Program-made: the position numbers and the translations under genes
Assembly (NCBI GenBank): GCA_021234155.1
Contig: JAJEKV010000143.1
Span: 1,319,358 to 1,383,357, forward strand
DNA: 64,000 bases
Source of the DNA: Isoetes taiwanensis
Lineage: Eukaryota > Streptophyta > Lycopodiopsida > Isoetales > Isoetaceae
Direction: 5' to 3'
In this document: positions 45,877 to 57,602 of the stretch, one piece after another
Numbering within the stretch: the stretch's first letter is position 1
Layout of the letters: each line of letters starts with the position of its first letter
The notes under the pieces: model-generated
Told to the model about the DNA's origin: nothing
The model's input: only the letters and a program-made list of their open reading frames with translations
Database searches by the model: none

Positions 45877-46539
45877 CTCTTCCGAGATTTCATTCTCTGC
45901 TTTGAGGTCAAGCCAACCCCAAGCAGAGGCGGTAATGTGCAATTGAGAGCTCAACTCCTCCTCTTCCTCCAACTCCTCCTCTTCCTCCTCTTCATCGATG
46001 AGGAATCGAGGAGAATTGGGCAAGAAAAATCTATGGGGATTGAGCGGAGTTCTTCAACCCGACGTCTCTTTGAGGAGACATCGGGTTCTTCATGAAGGTT
46101 TGCCGCTGAGGCCGAACGCTTCATGGCGGGCAGAGAAAAAAAAAATTGGAAGGAATGGAGCTTGAGAGCATGAACCTGATTTAATTAGAAATTAGCGTGA
46201 ATAATTGATTGCCTCAAATAACACGCCAGAACGTCGGAAATTCCGCCACCTATATCATCTAGGGTATATTATTATGGATAATTAATTCTCACGCCTACCT
46301 TATCGGTTATATGTCTTTTTTTCAGAATCATATATCCAAATTTTCGATAATTAAAATTTGGATATATTTATATAAATGTCATTTCCTTTGTTGTTGCCAC
46401 GAAAATTTTGTGTTTTAAATGATTTTAGTTTACACCCATTTTTATTATTATATTAAACCTATTTCCAAGGAATTTCTTGCTTTTTAAAAAATTTGATTTA
46501 CCTCTAGATATTCCATAAATGTATGCGTTACTTTTTTTT

Positions 46540-49445
46540 CTCTTATGGTGTAATAATTTTTTCCTACTCATTGACTAAAAAAGGGTGCAATTTGCCTAGG
46601 TCAATGGTGCTTATCCAACTCAAGATGGTGTGCAACATATTGAAAAGAGCAATATCAATGAAAAACCAACTCCTAGCAAGAATGTTGAAGAAAAACAATT
46701 AGTCCTCTATAGTAGGGTGCAATGGAGGAACAAGAAGGTGAGAATCATGCACAAGTGCAACAAGGAAATAGTAGGCCAAGGAGTCATTGTGCTAGCAGAT
46801 CCCGTCAAGTTGTTAATGATGAAAGGCTCGGGGAAGACAATATTGGTATTGCAATTTTGATGTTGGAAGACAACCGAAAGGTAAAGGTTTGGGTGACAAG
46901 GAATGTTTTGGTTGTGTCAAGCAATTGGAGGTTCCTTGCATCATGGCATGGCCTATAAGTAGTGTTCAATTTGTGGAGGATTATATTTTTCCAGAGCCCG
47001 AGGTTGTTGGAGACAATGATTGTCTTGATATTGATCCATTGGCGCTTGGAACTCTAAACCTAGGCAAAAGGGGAGAAGTATCGGTTGCCGACATTATCCT
47101 AGCAAAAGAGCCAAGTTGATTAGTGACACCAAACGTGAGACAATGGTGAAGGTTAGGGGCTCCGATTGTTGTTGGAGTGCTTGTATGCAATTCTTTACAA
47201 TAGAACAATTGGTGGAAGCAAGAGCCACTTTTCAAGAGTACAATCGCTTGATGAGAGGAGGACCTACATGTACACAATCTTCGAGCATGCACTTCGTGAT
47301 GAAAGAAACCCAAACAGAAAAAAGATACCCTTTGCTAGGCAAATGGATATGTGCAAAAGCATGGCGACTATCCATGCAATTCCAACTTCTTCATGGCATA
47401 ATTGGCAAAAAAAACAGTAGGGGAACAGGATTGCTTTACATGGAAATAATGGTTTGTTGAGACCAACAAATAGGACCTTGGCGCCGAGGAGATATTTGAA
47501 AAATATATTGATTTCAATGCGAGTCCATGCCACACAAAAGCAGAAGGGATGAAAAGGGAAGAGCAGTTGTTGAGAAAAGGTTGCCATCACATTGTACTCA
47601 AAAGAGTATTTTGGAAGAAGTGAATTCCCTACTTCGAGAATTGGGAATTCTTCCAATATCCCAACCTAGCTTTAGTAGGTTATGGAAGAAGCATTTCAAT
47701 CATGTCACCATAGCAACCTCAAACAACTTTGCAAAGTGCAATTTATGTGCTAAGTTGAAGGAGACTCTTGATAAGACTGCAACCCTAGTCAAAGGGCTAG
47801 GATAAGGGAGCATATGAAGGACCATATGACTGACCAACTATCATGTAGATCATGTTATTGGATGTGGAGGACTTTATCTGCATTGGAACCCAATAACTAT
47901 TTATGTATTATACATGACAAGATGGACCAGCAAAAGACTTGTCTTCCACAATTCAAGTACATACCAAAGTCATGTGGAAGATCATACCCTTTACAGATCT
48001 CAATGACTGGGGCAATCTTGCATGGGCAGACTCAAACCTACTATGGCCATTTTAGTTTGGAGTTGTGGAGTGATGGTCCAGATTTTCATATTGGGAGTAT
48101 CATGAGTGTTTGAGAAACTATAAAAATGGATACAATGGTCACCTCCAGGAAACCCTAACAATATCGAAAAGTTCAGCAAGGCAAGGTTTAGGAAGCATGG
48201 GTCTAATGAACATGTTGGAGCTTCAACTTCACGTGCTAGACCTCAAGATCTACCCAAAAGGTTTCTCTTGCAACTTGATAATTCTTGTTGCCAAAATAAG
48301 AACAGTGGATGTTTTCTTTCCTATCTTACTTAACAAAAAATTGGGGATATTTGAAAGAGTTAATTTAGGGTTTCTTATGCCCGGCATACCCATGAGGATG
48401 TGGATGCATTATTTGGCAAATATAGTTGTATACCTTGAAGCGTGACGGTGACCAACTTTTCTAGGCTAATGGAAATCTTGCATGAATGCACTACTCCAAA
48501 CCCTATAGCTTCTCTCATAGAAGAAGGGCCTGATTGGAACAGCTTTGTAGATGGTTATACATTGGATCTTGAAGGTCATTCCAGGCCTCTGCAGTTCACT
48601 TTTTGTGTGAGAGTGGGATTCCAATCTTCCAATGGAAGATGAGACCTTCAGAGGATGAGTGGAGAGGAGGGAGGAAATATGGCGAGAGATGAGAATGGCA
48701 AGCCTATGATACCTCCAGGTCAACCAAAAGCTCTAAAACCCTCTTCAAGAAGTGAAGCAATTGGGATTGACTAAGGAAGGAATCCAGGACTATATAAAGC
48801 ATTGGCAAACCAATCCGGATGACACCAACCGTGCCTTGGTGGCTTACTGGAAGAAGGTGATTAACCTGTTGGGGGAGATAGACACATCCTCAGATGAATT
48901 GAAAGAAGGGTGGTTGCCTAAAACTAGGTGGAAGACCTTAGCAGTCTTTGGATGTTGATGATGACACTGTAAGTAGCATTCGCAAGCAATATGCTCCTCC
49001 TCCTTCTGACAAACACTATGTTGGTCCTAAGAACAATAGGCCAAAGTTTCTAGGCATGGATGCTTATGAACCTTCCACTGACTTGGAATGCCACCAATTT
49101 GTGGTAGTAAAGCCCGCCAGATTTAAATACATATCCAAAGGTGGTTGGGGTTCACTATCTCGATATTTGCAAAGAAGAAGGTAATATTAACTTCAACCAT
49201 ATGCGGGTGGAATGGTGGTGTCCAAAGGCATCGGTTGACCAACGACGGATAAAGAAAGGTACTCAGATTGTTGGACAAAGAGATGGAGGAGAAATCCGAG
49301 TGATCCTGATCTTTGGCTAGACTATGAAAGTGTTTTGTACTCATGGACTCCAAACACTATTCCAGCTAGAAATGCGAGAATTACAATACCTCAGGATGTC
49401 AGGAAGAAGGCTATGATATCATTGGGGGTGCTTGAAGAAAGTTGA
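46540..49445 (+). pseudogene. Decayed transposase-like gene with D, D and HTHEDVD motifs
   Basis: Plus-strand frames in succession: 46889-47119, 47166-47460, 47527-47805, 47814-48113, 48110-48445, 48442-48642 and 48752-49184. Recognisable pieces are a Cys pair NFAKCNLCAKLKETLDKT, IIHDKMDQQKT near 47920, QLDNSCCQNKNSGCF near 48270, and HTHEDVDALFGKYSCIP near 48385-48430. The order Asp, Asp-Asn, then H-T-H-x-D is that of a widespread eukaryotic repeat-borne family with a VGHTHxD[IV]D signature (I believe annotated as DUF7869), plausibly an RNase H-fold transposase. Frameshifts and stops separate all pieces. Termini were not found. Confidence 0.55.
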
Positions 49446-50240
49446 ATAACTATATAAATTTTTTATTCACGTTTTTATGATATGGTGCTATATTGTGAAA
49501 TATTGACTATTTTGTGAATAACATGATATTACGTTTTCATAATTTTGAGGTGAATTGTGTGAATTTGAATATGCTACTAAAAACATGCAATATGAAATTT
49601 GTCCCAAAATTAAGACATAATCCCAATTTAATTGAATGATGGTTATAGATAGATACATTTTTTAATGTCCACTAGCAGTGTTGGGCAAATTTTTTAAAAG
49701 GGATCAGAAAATTTCCTATTGTTTCCTCAAATAGTCGGATATTTCTAGTTCCCAATCGAAAATTTGTATTACCCTTATATAAATATACATAAAAGTCTAT
49801 CAAAAATTTTCCTCGATATGTTAGCTCAACTAAAATTTCCGACCATAGATAGATGGATACAATTCTTAATGTCCATGAGAAACCGAAACTTATGGGACAC
49901 ACACTGGGATGGGACCTGCCCCGACCACCGTATATGGCTGAAGTGGGTCATTCCCTCACACTACCTTTATATTGACCATGGCCATTTGCACAACAAGACG
50001 TTACATTGGGTATGGCAGTTTAGGGTCGTACCACGTCTCACCATAGTTTAGAGGATTTCAAAATTTAAGTTTTATTTATTATTTATTATTTATTTATTAC
50101 CCTCGATAGTCCACGGTCAATATTATTATATTCCACACCACATATAAAAAAAATCCAAAAGTTCTTTCGACGCCGGAATATTCCCTGGCCACCATCGAAT
50201 ATAAAATGAAGAGGCCTATCCGCGTGTTGTAAAATTTGAC
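49446..50240. other. Intergenic AT-rich DNA
   Basis: No gene recognised; short frames only. The last ~150 bp may carry the promoter of the following candidate gene. Confidence 0.4.
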
Positions 50241-50243
50241 TTG

Positions 50244-51250
50244 ATGCGCTTTAAGCCATTGGATCATGATACTCAAAATGGACGGTCTTCAAAATTCGAT
50301 GGCCGTTCTGGACCGTCGCCTCTGTTCGTGGGCACGGATAACCATAGACAGAGACGACCTCACGAAACAAGAAGATTGCAGCTCCACAAAGGTAAGAGCT
50401 TCTCTTACTAATTTTCTATTTCAGGTCTATCCCAGCCGGTTTATGCCTGAAAGCTTGCAATGCAAGATTTTGTTTTTTTTGTAGTGATGTTCGCCCCTGA
50501 AATGTATTGCCGGATCTTTATTCTTATTTAATTATTTATTCACTTGCTGGACATCATTTTTTGAAACCCAAAAGTCTAGGGCAAAGGCAACGCAGAGCTG
50601 GCCCTGTACAGCTACTCACAAACTACTGATTTTGCCTTCTATAGAAACTAATTCCGCGTGGGGTATTCTTATTGTTGTATCAAATCACTCTTATATTTGT
50701 TCCTTCATTACAGATGCATGGGAACGTGCTCCAGTGGAGGGAACACTTCCCTATAAGTTCGTTATGATCTCAAGTCAGTATTATGTAAGTATCATAACAA
50801 TTACTTAGAAAGAATAATACATAGGCTGATATGCACAATTGACTGTTGTGCTACGGTACAAAGAACTTAAACTTGCCATGTAACGTGCTCTTTTTTAGTG
50901 CCATATATGAACAAACTCATATTCACAATGTCTTCACTTACAAAGCATGGCCAAAATGGATGTTTGTTGGGAGCACTGACCATACCCGAGGCTTATATCC
51001 AAATTTAGCTGGTGAACATGTACAACATGCAACCACAATGGAAGATTTTGTGGCTATAAGGATCATGATGTGTCTCCAGAATTTATGGTGATAAGAATTG
51101 TATGCTGAATGGAAATGCATAGAACAGTGACTATGTCTATTCTCTATGCAGACCAGACCAAACTCATTTATGAAGTACCCTTTTCTATAGGTTAGAAAGG
51201 TGTATGAAGCGTGGAAGAGCAACTCTGCCGGGATTAAAAGTGGAGTTCTA
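50244..51250 (+). CDS. Candidate small multi-exon gene, unrecognised
   Basis: An ATG at 50244 opens a 148-nt exon (MRFKPLDHDTQNGRSSKFDG...) ending at a good donor (AAAG/GTAAGA) after 50391. It joins in phase to 50714-50784 or slightly shorter, encoding DAWERAPVEGTLPYKFVMIS. The next exon begins after TTTTTTAG near 50900 and encodes AIYEQTHIHNVFTYKAWPKW and MFVGSTDHTRGLYPN. Using the donor at CA/GTATTA keeps the frame open. Further protein-like exons occur at 51190-51240, 51415-51530 and 51891-51945 (AIGQPWKLQDKRVWLD), but I could not fit them all into one model. Function unknown. It lies just upstream of the CFAP77-like gene and could be part of it or separate. Confidence 0.4.
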
Positions 51251-52008
51251 ATCTCATAAAATGCAATGCTCTTTGCTTATGTTGATTGCTAGCACCTACC
51301 TGAAAGGAGCTCTTGACATCTCTTTCAGCAGACTTAGATTCGTGGGTTCCTAAACATATTTATATTTCTTATAATATTCTACTGTTGTGCACCTCGTGCT
51401 CCAGGCAAGTGGAGTGAAAATTTGTGAAGATCCGAACTTTCAGAATGTTAGCAGAACTTTCAGAAACTTTAACAGCCCAGAATGGGCGTCTTCATATGTA
51501 TATACCAATGATAATTCAGAAAAATTCGAAGGTATAGGTTGTGATGTATGATATTCTGCAGTTTTCAAGTTGCATCTATTTTAGGGAATTGATGATGGCC
51601 GTCACATTTTATTCCCCTCATTCAAAACCTATTGCCCTATGAATGCAAGTTAATATCTAGTAACTCGAACATGCCATACCTCAATTACCTTTTATTAAAG
51701 CTGATTGCTGTCATTTTATTGAATTCTCTTTTTGTCCATTAAAAGCTTGAGAAGTTTATGATTATTAGCATTATATTTATGTTCATAGCTTATATGATAA
51801 ATATCTTTTTGAAGGAATGATGTATTGCATTGACAAACATGCTCATTTCACGTCATTTATGGCTTCATTTTAATTACAGCTATAGGCCAACCATGGAAGC
51901 TCCAAGACAAAAGAGTTTGGCTGGATATGTATTTTCCTCCTTGATGCTAAGCTAAGCTTGGCAACATAATTAGCATATGCCTGATGAAAAACACATCAAT
52001 CATACATA

Positions 52009-53221
52009 ATGCCGACCATAGCAAATGCACTCTATGACGAATATGACTCCCCTAGAATGGGCGAGGTCAGAAAATCCAGTGCCAGAAATCCTTTGTTGGT
52101 TAAGCCCATACTTGGAGCTGTAAGTTCTCACCTTATATATGGCAGTCTTTTGTGGCAAAGTAGCGTCACCTATTTTTCTCCTTTTTGTAGGTCAAACGCA
52201 TAACAGAAGTTATTCCAGATGAGGATTACATATATGGCATGTGTAATGAGTATGGAGAAGGTGTTCGTGAGGGTAATCATTTGAACTTTTATTAAATAAT
52301 TGAGGACGACATTAAAAAATCTATTCTATTCTATTCTATTCTTCAACTTATATATTTCATTTAGTGAATTGTATCAACATATAACACAAAATTTAGTCAA
52401 CAGTGATGATTCATCAAAATTTTGTTGGTGACCCTGATGCAAAGAAGGGCCCAGATTTTAAGGCGATGAATAAGCTCGCTCCTAGAAGGTGAGTTAAAGT
52501 TTGTTGTGCGTAATAACCAAAGTGAATCATTAATGCTACCATTGTTTTTGTCAGGCATGTTGTTCGAGCTTCAGATCAACGCCAGTTTAGAGATGAGAAT
52601 TATAGACGATTGCGTATAAGTAGAAGGCTTGTATGTGATTAAACTAATCTAGCAAATCCATGTGAGTAATGGATTTGATACTGTGTTATCTTGCTTATGA
52701 ATTGTAGGGAGGAGATGATTATCTTCCATCCAAAGAAGATCCTGATTTTGTATATGGGCGCCCAATGCCACCGTATGTTAACTTACCATTTATGTCAATT
52801 TACTACAAACTCTTTTCCTAGCAATTATCAATGGTTTTATTTGGGCCATTTTTTAACACATGACATGTTCATATCGTTTTGTTGTTGGATTAAATATAAA
52901 ATGGTTAACTCTTATGTTCCTTTATACTTACATATGCATTGTCTACTTTTCAGGACTGAAGATTTATTTGCAGTGATGCAAAATGCTTATGGAAATGATT
53001 GGATCAAGATGCAAACTTTGCATCGTCATCAGATAGATGTGCCAACAGAGACGTCTAAATTCATAGTGCCAAGACCTAACAAGAGCTCCCAATTGTTGGC
53101 AAACTCAGTTTACCATAAATGGCATAAAGATCCTCCCAAAGAGAGGTTTATCATCTCTAGGTTTAAAAACGTACCGAAAAGGATCGACAACGTAAATCAT
53201 ACTCCTTTAAAAAGGGATTAG
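52009..53221 (+). CDS. CFAP77: CFAP77-like cilia- and flagella-associated protein, six exons
   Basis: Exons 52009-52119, 52191-52272, 52404-52488, 52555-52630, 52708-52772 and 52954-53221 have GT/AG borders and matching phases, giving 228 residues. Conserved-looking blocks in order are NPLLVKPILG, DEDYIYGMCNEYGEGVREV, GPDFKAMNKLAPRRHVVRAS, RQFRDENYRRLR, PDFVYGRPMPPTEDLFAVMQ and YHKWHKDPPKERF. This order of PLL-K-x-LG, DF-YG, PDF-x-x-x-N and a second YGRP block fits the CFAP77 (DUF4483) family, proteins that bind axonemal doublet microtubules; I matched it from memory without alignment. In plants it would serve sperm flagella, implying expression in male gametogenesis (inference). The start was chosen as the first ATG before NPLLVKP. 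Confidence 0.6.
52321..52342. repeat. (CTATT)4 microsatellite in intron 2 of the CFAP77-like gene
   Basis: Same pentamer as the LINE tail at 13502-13518 and the run at 3891-3910. Confidence 0.85.
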
Positions 53222-54700
53222 GTAGATTTATATCTACCTTTATCCTAAATTTTTATCCCTTTATAGGAGCTTTATATCAGAGCAATAGGATAGTGATTTC
53301 TTGTAATATCAAACTCCATGTTAGTCACTAATGCTTCAATTTGAAGCTAAGTGAATGAGTTGAATTACTACATTGGGAATTATAAACTATAACTTGGCCT
53401 ACACAATTGTACCTGCTACTTGGAATACTTGTGCACATGATGAAACGCACAAGTATGGGTGATTTGTTCAAATGATCTGGCAACCTTGTAACATTTATTG
53501 ATTTCTCCTGTCTCCATGTGTTCTCTTCAATTCAAAAGCAAAAGAAAAAAGAAGAATTTGGTTTATTAGATGTCAATTTGCATGCCATTTTATGGAATTT
53601 GCGGTTGCAGCTCACAAATGATAATAAGAGGCCATGTCCTATACTCTGTTTTCACAAGTGTGTTTAGAAGGTTTCATAAAACTACTTGTTTAGATTTGTT
53701 GTTTCACAGACATTGTTGCAGTACAACATGTTTTCTTTTACCGTCTCATAAAGTTGTTCATATAGACCGGTAAACAGTTTATGAAATCAGATTGTTGTTT
53801 TACAAGGAATTGGCACTATATTCTCTCACGAGATCTTGCTTATTCCATTGCAGACTTAATCAATTCTTGAACTCATCCAAACACTCTCATTGTGTTGCCC
53901 TCAAACACACTTTACATTATCTTACAAGCATTTTCTTCTGTAAACAGCCAGTGGGAGCAAGGACATCGCTTTCTGATGCTGACCGGATAGGAGATGCCCT
54001 TGACGAGATGTCCACCAGTAGTTATGGTTTTCTTCTTGCTAGATATGCCCGTAGGCATGCTCAACCTTGGTTTTTTCAAATTGGATCCCTTTTCTCGCCT
54101 TCTTGGCTTTGTCAATCCGGCTTGAGAGAGCAATTACTCTCCAACCAAAATGAGACGGAATCAGACCGTGGGGAACCAGAGCTTTCAGTTGAGTTCTTGC
54201 TTTAAAAGTCTAATAAAAGAAATCTTGTTTTGTTCCAACATAGCCAAATAAAAGAACAAAGCGATTTAAGCCCACCACTGTATTTGTGCTTACATCATCT
54301 ACCACATACTTTACACACTCTGTCAATGCATTTTTTCAACACATATATAATCTTTAGAGGGAATATGCAATTCCTAGATTCCCTCAGGATTCCATGAGTT
54401 GCGGAAAAAAGGAAAGAAAAAAAAAATCCTTATCCCTCTGTGCTTCCTTCACTACTTCTCATTCTTTCTGCTATTGCCAGGTCTCAGAGGCCAACTAGAT
54501 TCATGGGCTGCAAGTAATCCAGTTGTCACTGCCACAGCTTCATTGGACTGCTTAATATCCTGCTGTCAAATGCCTGCCCCTGCATCTACCATACCTGAAC
54601 ACAAGGTCGTTGTTAGATCGATATTTCTTACGACCTCTAGATCTTGAGTTCGATTCCTTAACATATACTCAATATTACGAATAACACACGTTGACAGCAT
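53222..54700 (+). pseudogene. Intergenic DNA containing a Copia RNase H fragment
   Basis: Around 53880-54050, SKHSHCVALKHTLHYL and SLSDADRIGDALDEMSTSSYGFLLA match the Copia RNase H region (normally K-x-x-LRYL, then SDADWAGD...RRSTSGY). The rest is AT-rich with nothing recognised; poly-A-like runs lie near 54410. Confidence 0.6.
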
Positions 54701-54912
54701 ATAATCTGTCATGAACCTATGCGAAAACAAGGAAAATACGTGGAAAATACGCAAGAAATACGGAAGAAATACGCCGAGATCGGCAAGGAATCTGATATAT
54801 GAACAGAAATCAAGAATACAATGGCCCGAAGGCAAGCAGGAACACGAGATAGATGCCTAAAAGGCTCAAGACTGGCGTTGAACCGGAATGGTTCGACAAG
54901 AAAGAGGTGCCT

Positions 54913-55010
54913 CCTTATATATCTAAGCCAACGGTCATGATCGCGCCACTCCAATGGATAAGATCGCGCCAAGTGTCGCGCATGCATTTAGGTTCTAGAA
55001 TATTCTAGAA
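54913..55010 (-). promoter_or_regulatory. Predicted LTR promoter: heat-shock element plus TATA box (copy A)
   Basis: TTC-TA-GAA-TA-TTC-TA-GAA gives four alternating units of the nGAAn/nTTCn heat-shock factor site, about 70 bp upstream of TATATAAGG on the LTR's own strand. Confidence 0.65.
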
Positions 55011-55066
55011 CCTCCTGGAGATAGTCCCACATATGAGGAAGACATGACGAAATATTTTTAACAAAT

Positions 55067-55135
55067 ATTGGTAGTGCACTTGGCAAGGGTGTATGACTCG
55101 CAACTGGAAGGTTGCAAGTTCAAACCTTGTCTTGT
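55067..55135 (+). promoter_or_regulatory. tRNA-like A-box/B-box module in LTR copy A
   Basis: TAGTGCACTTGG (55072-55083) fits the tRNA A box. GTTGCAAGTTCAAACC ending near 55126 fits the B box, with a hairpin between. It is antisense to LTR transcription. Confidence 0.55.
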
Positions 55136-55690
55136 GCAACTACCCTTTTGCATCCGTGTGACGACCATCTTTTGTATATACGAGTATAATGTTCGTATGA
55201 TACGAATATCTGTATGGTCGTCACACCATCCCCCTCCTACGACGACGACGAGTCCTCGGAGCTGGAGCTGGAGCCGGAGTACTCAAACTTGGCTTGTTCG
55301 GGTAACGTCGGTGAAACTCCGCAATTTTGTCAGGCGCATTAGTCAGGTTCTCGGCAGGCTCCCAGGTTCTATCACTTGGCGAGTAACCTTCCCAATCCAC
55401 AAAGTAATACAATCATCGACGAAGAAACTTGGAGTCCAGAATCTCTCGAACCTCAAACTTCTCATGATCATCAATTTCTACTGGTGGTGGCGGCGGAGGA
55501 ACGTGATCCGAGAAAGTGTTAACTATGTAGGGCTCCAATAGAGAAACATGAAATACTGGGTGGAGCCGAACAGCTGGAGGGAGCTCGAGCCGGAATGCCA
55601 CATTGTTGATTTGAGCCGTGATCCGATAAGGACCAAGGCAACGATAGTCAAGCTTGTTGCAGGGACGTGAGATAGGAAGGTCCCTACGAA

Positions 55691-56786
55691 GAAGCTGATA
55701 TGGTCTATGGGGTATGGGATAAAGCCTGGAAAGGTTGGGGCCCATTGGATAATGATTTCCTTGAAGGATCCGCCCTTTTTTAGCATGCAGTTGCCTTTTT
55801 CTCAAAATATCCCCTTGCCTTTAATTAGATTATATGACTTATCATATGGATATTATCTATGGCCTTTTTGTGCAAAATAGTCTGCCCCTTTTGCTTGATC
55901 ATTGATTCCCCTTGATATCTCTCCAACCAATGGTTCTCGACCTAGATATCACAACCTTGCCATAGTTCCACAACTTTGCCATATTTTGCCATGCCCCATA
56001 ACCCTGGCACCGTGGACCACTCCCCCGTGCTATGACTCCGTATCAGTCCATCCCTTCTCAAAAAGAGATCGTCCGCGATCGTCCGAGTACGTTCTAGTTT
56101 GGTCCATCCCTCAACGTACACCAGAGCTCCAATTGAGGCGATCTTTATCTCGTTGGAACCGGCTCGGAGTCTAGTTTCTGAATTGGAGTGGCACATTCCA
56201 TAGTTCATCTGGAGGAGGGAGTAATGGCCGAAAAGGTGACAGCATACTGCCATAGCGACTTCACAGATCTGCAATTGATTTTGTGATGTGTGGCTACGTG
56301 GAGTAGCTAGACTAGCCTGGAGGGCCAATAAGCCAGATATTGTCTTTGCCCAATGGTCTACGCGGAGTAGCCAGATATTATTTGCTCATGGTCTATGCGG
56401 AGTAGCCAGATACTATTTGCTGAGCCAGTTGCATTGCCATAACCCTGTGGACCCGATTGGGTGGTTAACCGTGTTCTTCAATGTATTTTTCTGTGATGTA
56501 TGATAATTGGATCATGTTCTACAATTAAGACGTTGTTGATCAGTTGAATAGTTTCCCTATAAACAATGAGTCGTATCAAGTGGTATCAGAGCCAAGGTTC
56601 AATTCCTCGTGGCAACATTGGTGTGTTCCACATGCTTGAGGGCAAGCATCTCGGGGAATTGATATGGTCTATGGGGTATGGGATAAAGCCTGGAAAGGTT
56701 GGGGCCCATTGGATAATGATTTCCTTGAAGGATCCGCCCTTTTGGTGTGTTGGTTAGCACTAGGTGGCTTAGTGCGTAACAGAAGC
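55691..56786 (+). mobile_element. Short non-autonomous LTR-type element with unequal ends
   Basis: Lies between GAAGC duplications at 55691-55695 and 56782-56786. The element 55696-56781 begins TGATATGG and ends GTAACA (TG...CA). Its first 84 bp (55696-55779) recur without differences at 56660-56743 near the right end. A methionine-tRNA primer site TGGTATCAGAGCCAAGG lies at about 56581, and a purine-rich stretch CGGGGAAT precedes the right repeat. No coding capacity. This fits a TRIM/LARD-like element whose left and right repeats differ after base 84. Confidence 0.75.
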
Positions 56787-57479
56787 CAGACAAGGTCACC
56801 AACATGAAATTTAGGAGCTTCCTGACGATGCAAATCAGCATAATGCCGATAACATTCCTGTGCTCGGTGAAGATAATACTGAAGATCTGATTGAAGAGCC
56901 TAGAGTTTCTCAAGTCAAGACTCGGCATTAGGATTGACAGAGTCACCTGCCAGCGACACTAAGGGACCAATGAGGATGCTGACCAAAGTTCAGAAAGAAC
57001 GGAGTCTAGCCAGTGGAGGCATGTACTGAGTTATTATAGGCAAACTCAGCTAATGGAAGATAATCGACCCAATCATCCTGCTGGTAACTGATAAAGCACC
57101 TTAAATATTGCTCCAGAGTCTGATTAGTGCGCTCTGCCTGCCCATTACTTTCTGGATGATGACCAGATGTCAGTGAGCGGTCGATATGCAATAACTCCAA
57201 AAGCCGCTTCCAAAAACCTGCGACAAACTGCGGTCCACGATCGCTGACGATAGTATCGGGCAAGCCATGAAGTCTGACTACTTCACGAAGAAGAAGATCC
57301 GTTGTTCCCTCACTGGTGATGGTGATGTTGCAGGGAATAAAATAAGCCATCTTAGAGAAACGATCAACTACAAACATGATGGCATCATAACCCCGATGTG
57401 ACGACCATACGGATATTTGTATCATACATTATACTCCTATGTACAAAAGATGGTCGTCACACGAATGCAAAAGGGTAGT

Positions 57480-57550
57480 TGCACAAGACAGGGTTTGAAC
57501 TCGCAACCTTCCAGTTGCGAGTCACACACCCTTGCCAAGTGCGCTACCAA
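57480..57550 (-). promoter_or_regulatory. tRNA-like A-box/B-box module in LTR copy B
   Basis: On the minus strand, TAGCGCACTTGG (57535-57546) fits the Pol III A box and GAGTTCAAACCC (57491-57502) the B box, about 33 bases apart. Between them ACTCGCAAC and GTTGCGAGT pair perfectly. Copy A retains the same layout. Confidence 0.6.
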
Positions 57551-57602
57551 TATTTGTTAAAGACATTCCTTCATGTCTTCTTCATATGTGGGACTATCTC
57601 CA

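Larger units (their letters stand above)
44080..46540. other. Intergenic repeats, no gene recognised
   Basis: Contains an A run at about 45404-45429, a MITE at 45492-45811 and a CTC/TCC-rich microsatellite at 45821-45876. Two related segments start with AGCGTGAATAATTGATTGC near 44688 and 46192, indicating two copies of an old repeat. 44151-44652 has short frames without recognisable features. Confidence 0.5.
54707..55225 (-). repeat. 3' LTR (copy A) of the minus-strand Gypsy element
   Basis: 519 bp, TG...CA on the minus strand, directly after the polypurine tract. Contains a heat-shock-element-like TTCTAGAATATTCTAGAA (54993-55010), a TATATAAGG box (54913-54921, minus strand) and a tRNA-like module on the plus strand (55067-55135). 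The flanking five bases differ on the two sides, as expected for one LTR of a truncated element. Confidence 0.92.

Noticed and set aside
53570-53773. 67-codon ORF downstream of the CFAP77-like gene
   Set aside because: Cys/His/Phe-rich, AT-rich, no splice or domain support; probably chance.
55696-56743. 84-bp direct repeats read as a very long target-site duplication
   Set aside because: A 5-bp GAAGC duplication, TG...CA ends and a primer site outside/inside these repeats fit an LTR-type element; 84 bp is too long for a TSD.
57480-57550. A functional tRNA gene
   Set aside because: A and B boxes fit, but a paired acceptor stem and normal anticodon arm could not be drawn; it is tRNA-like only.
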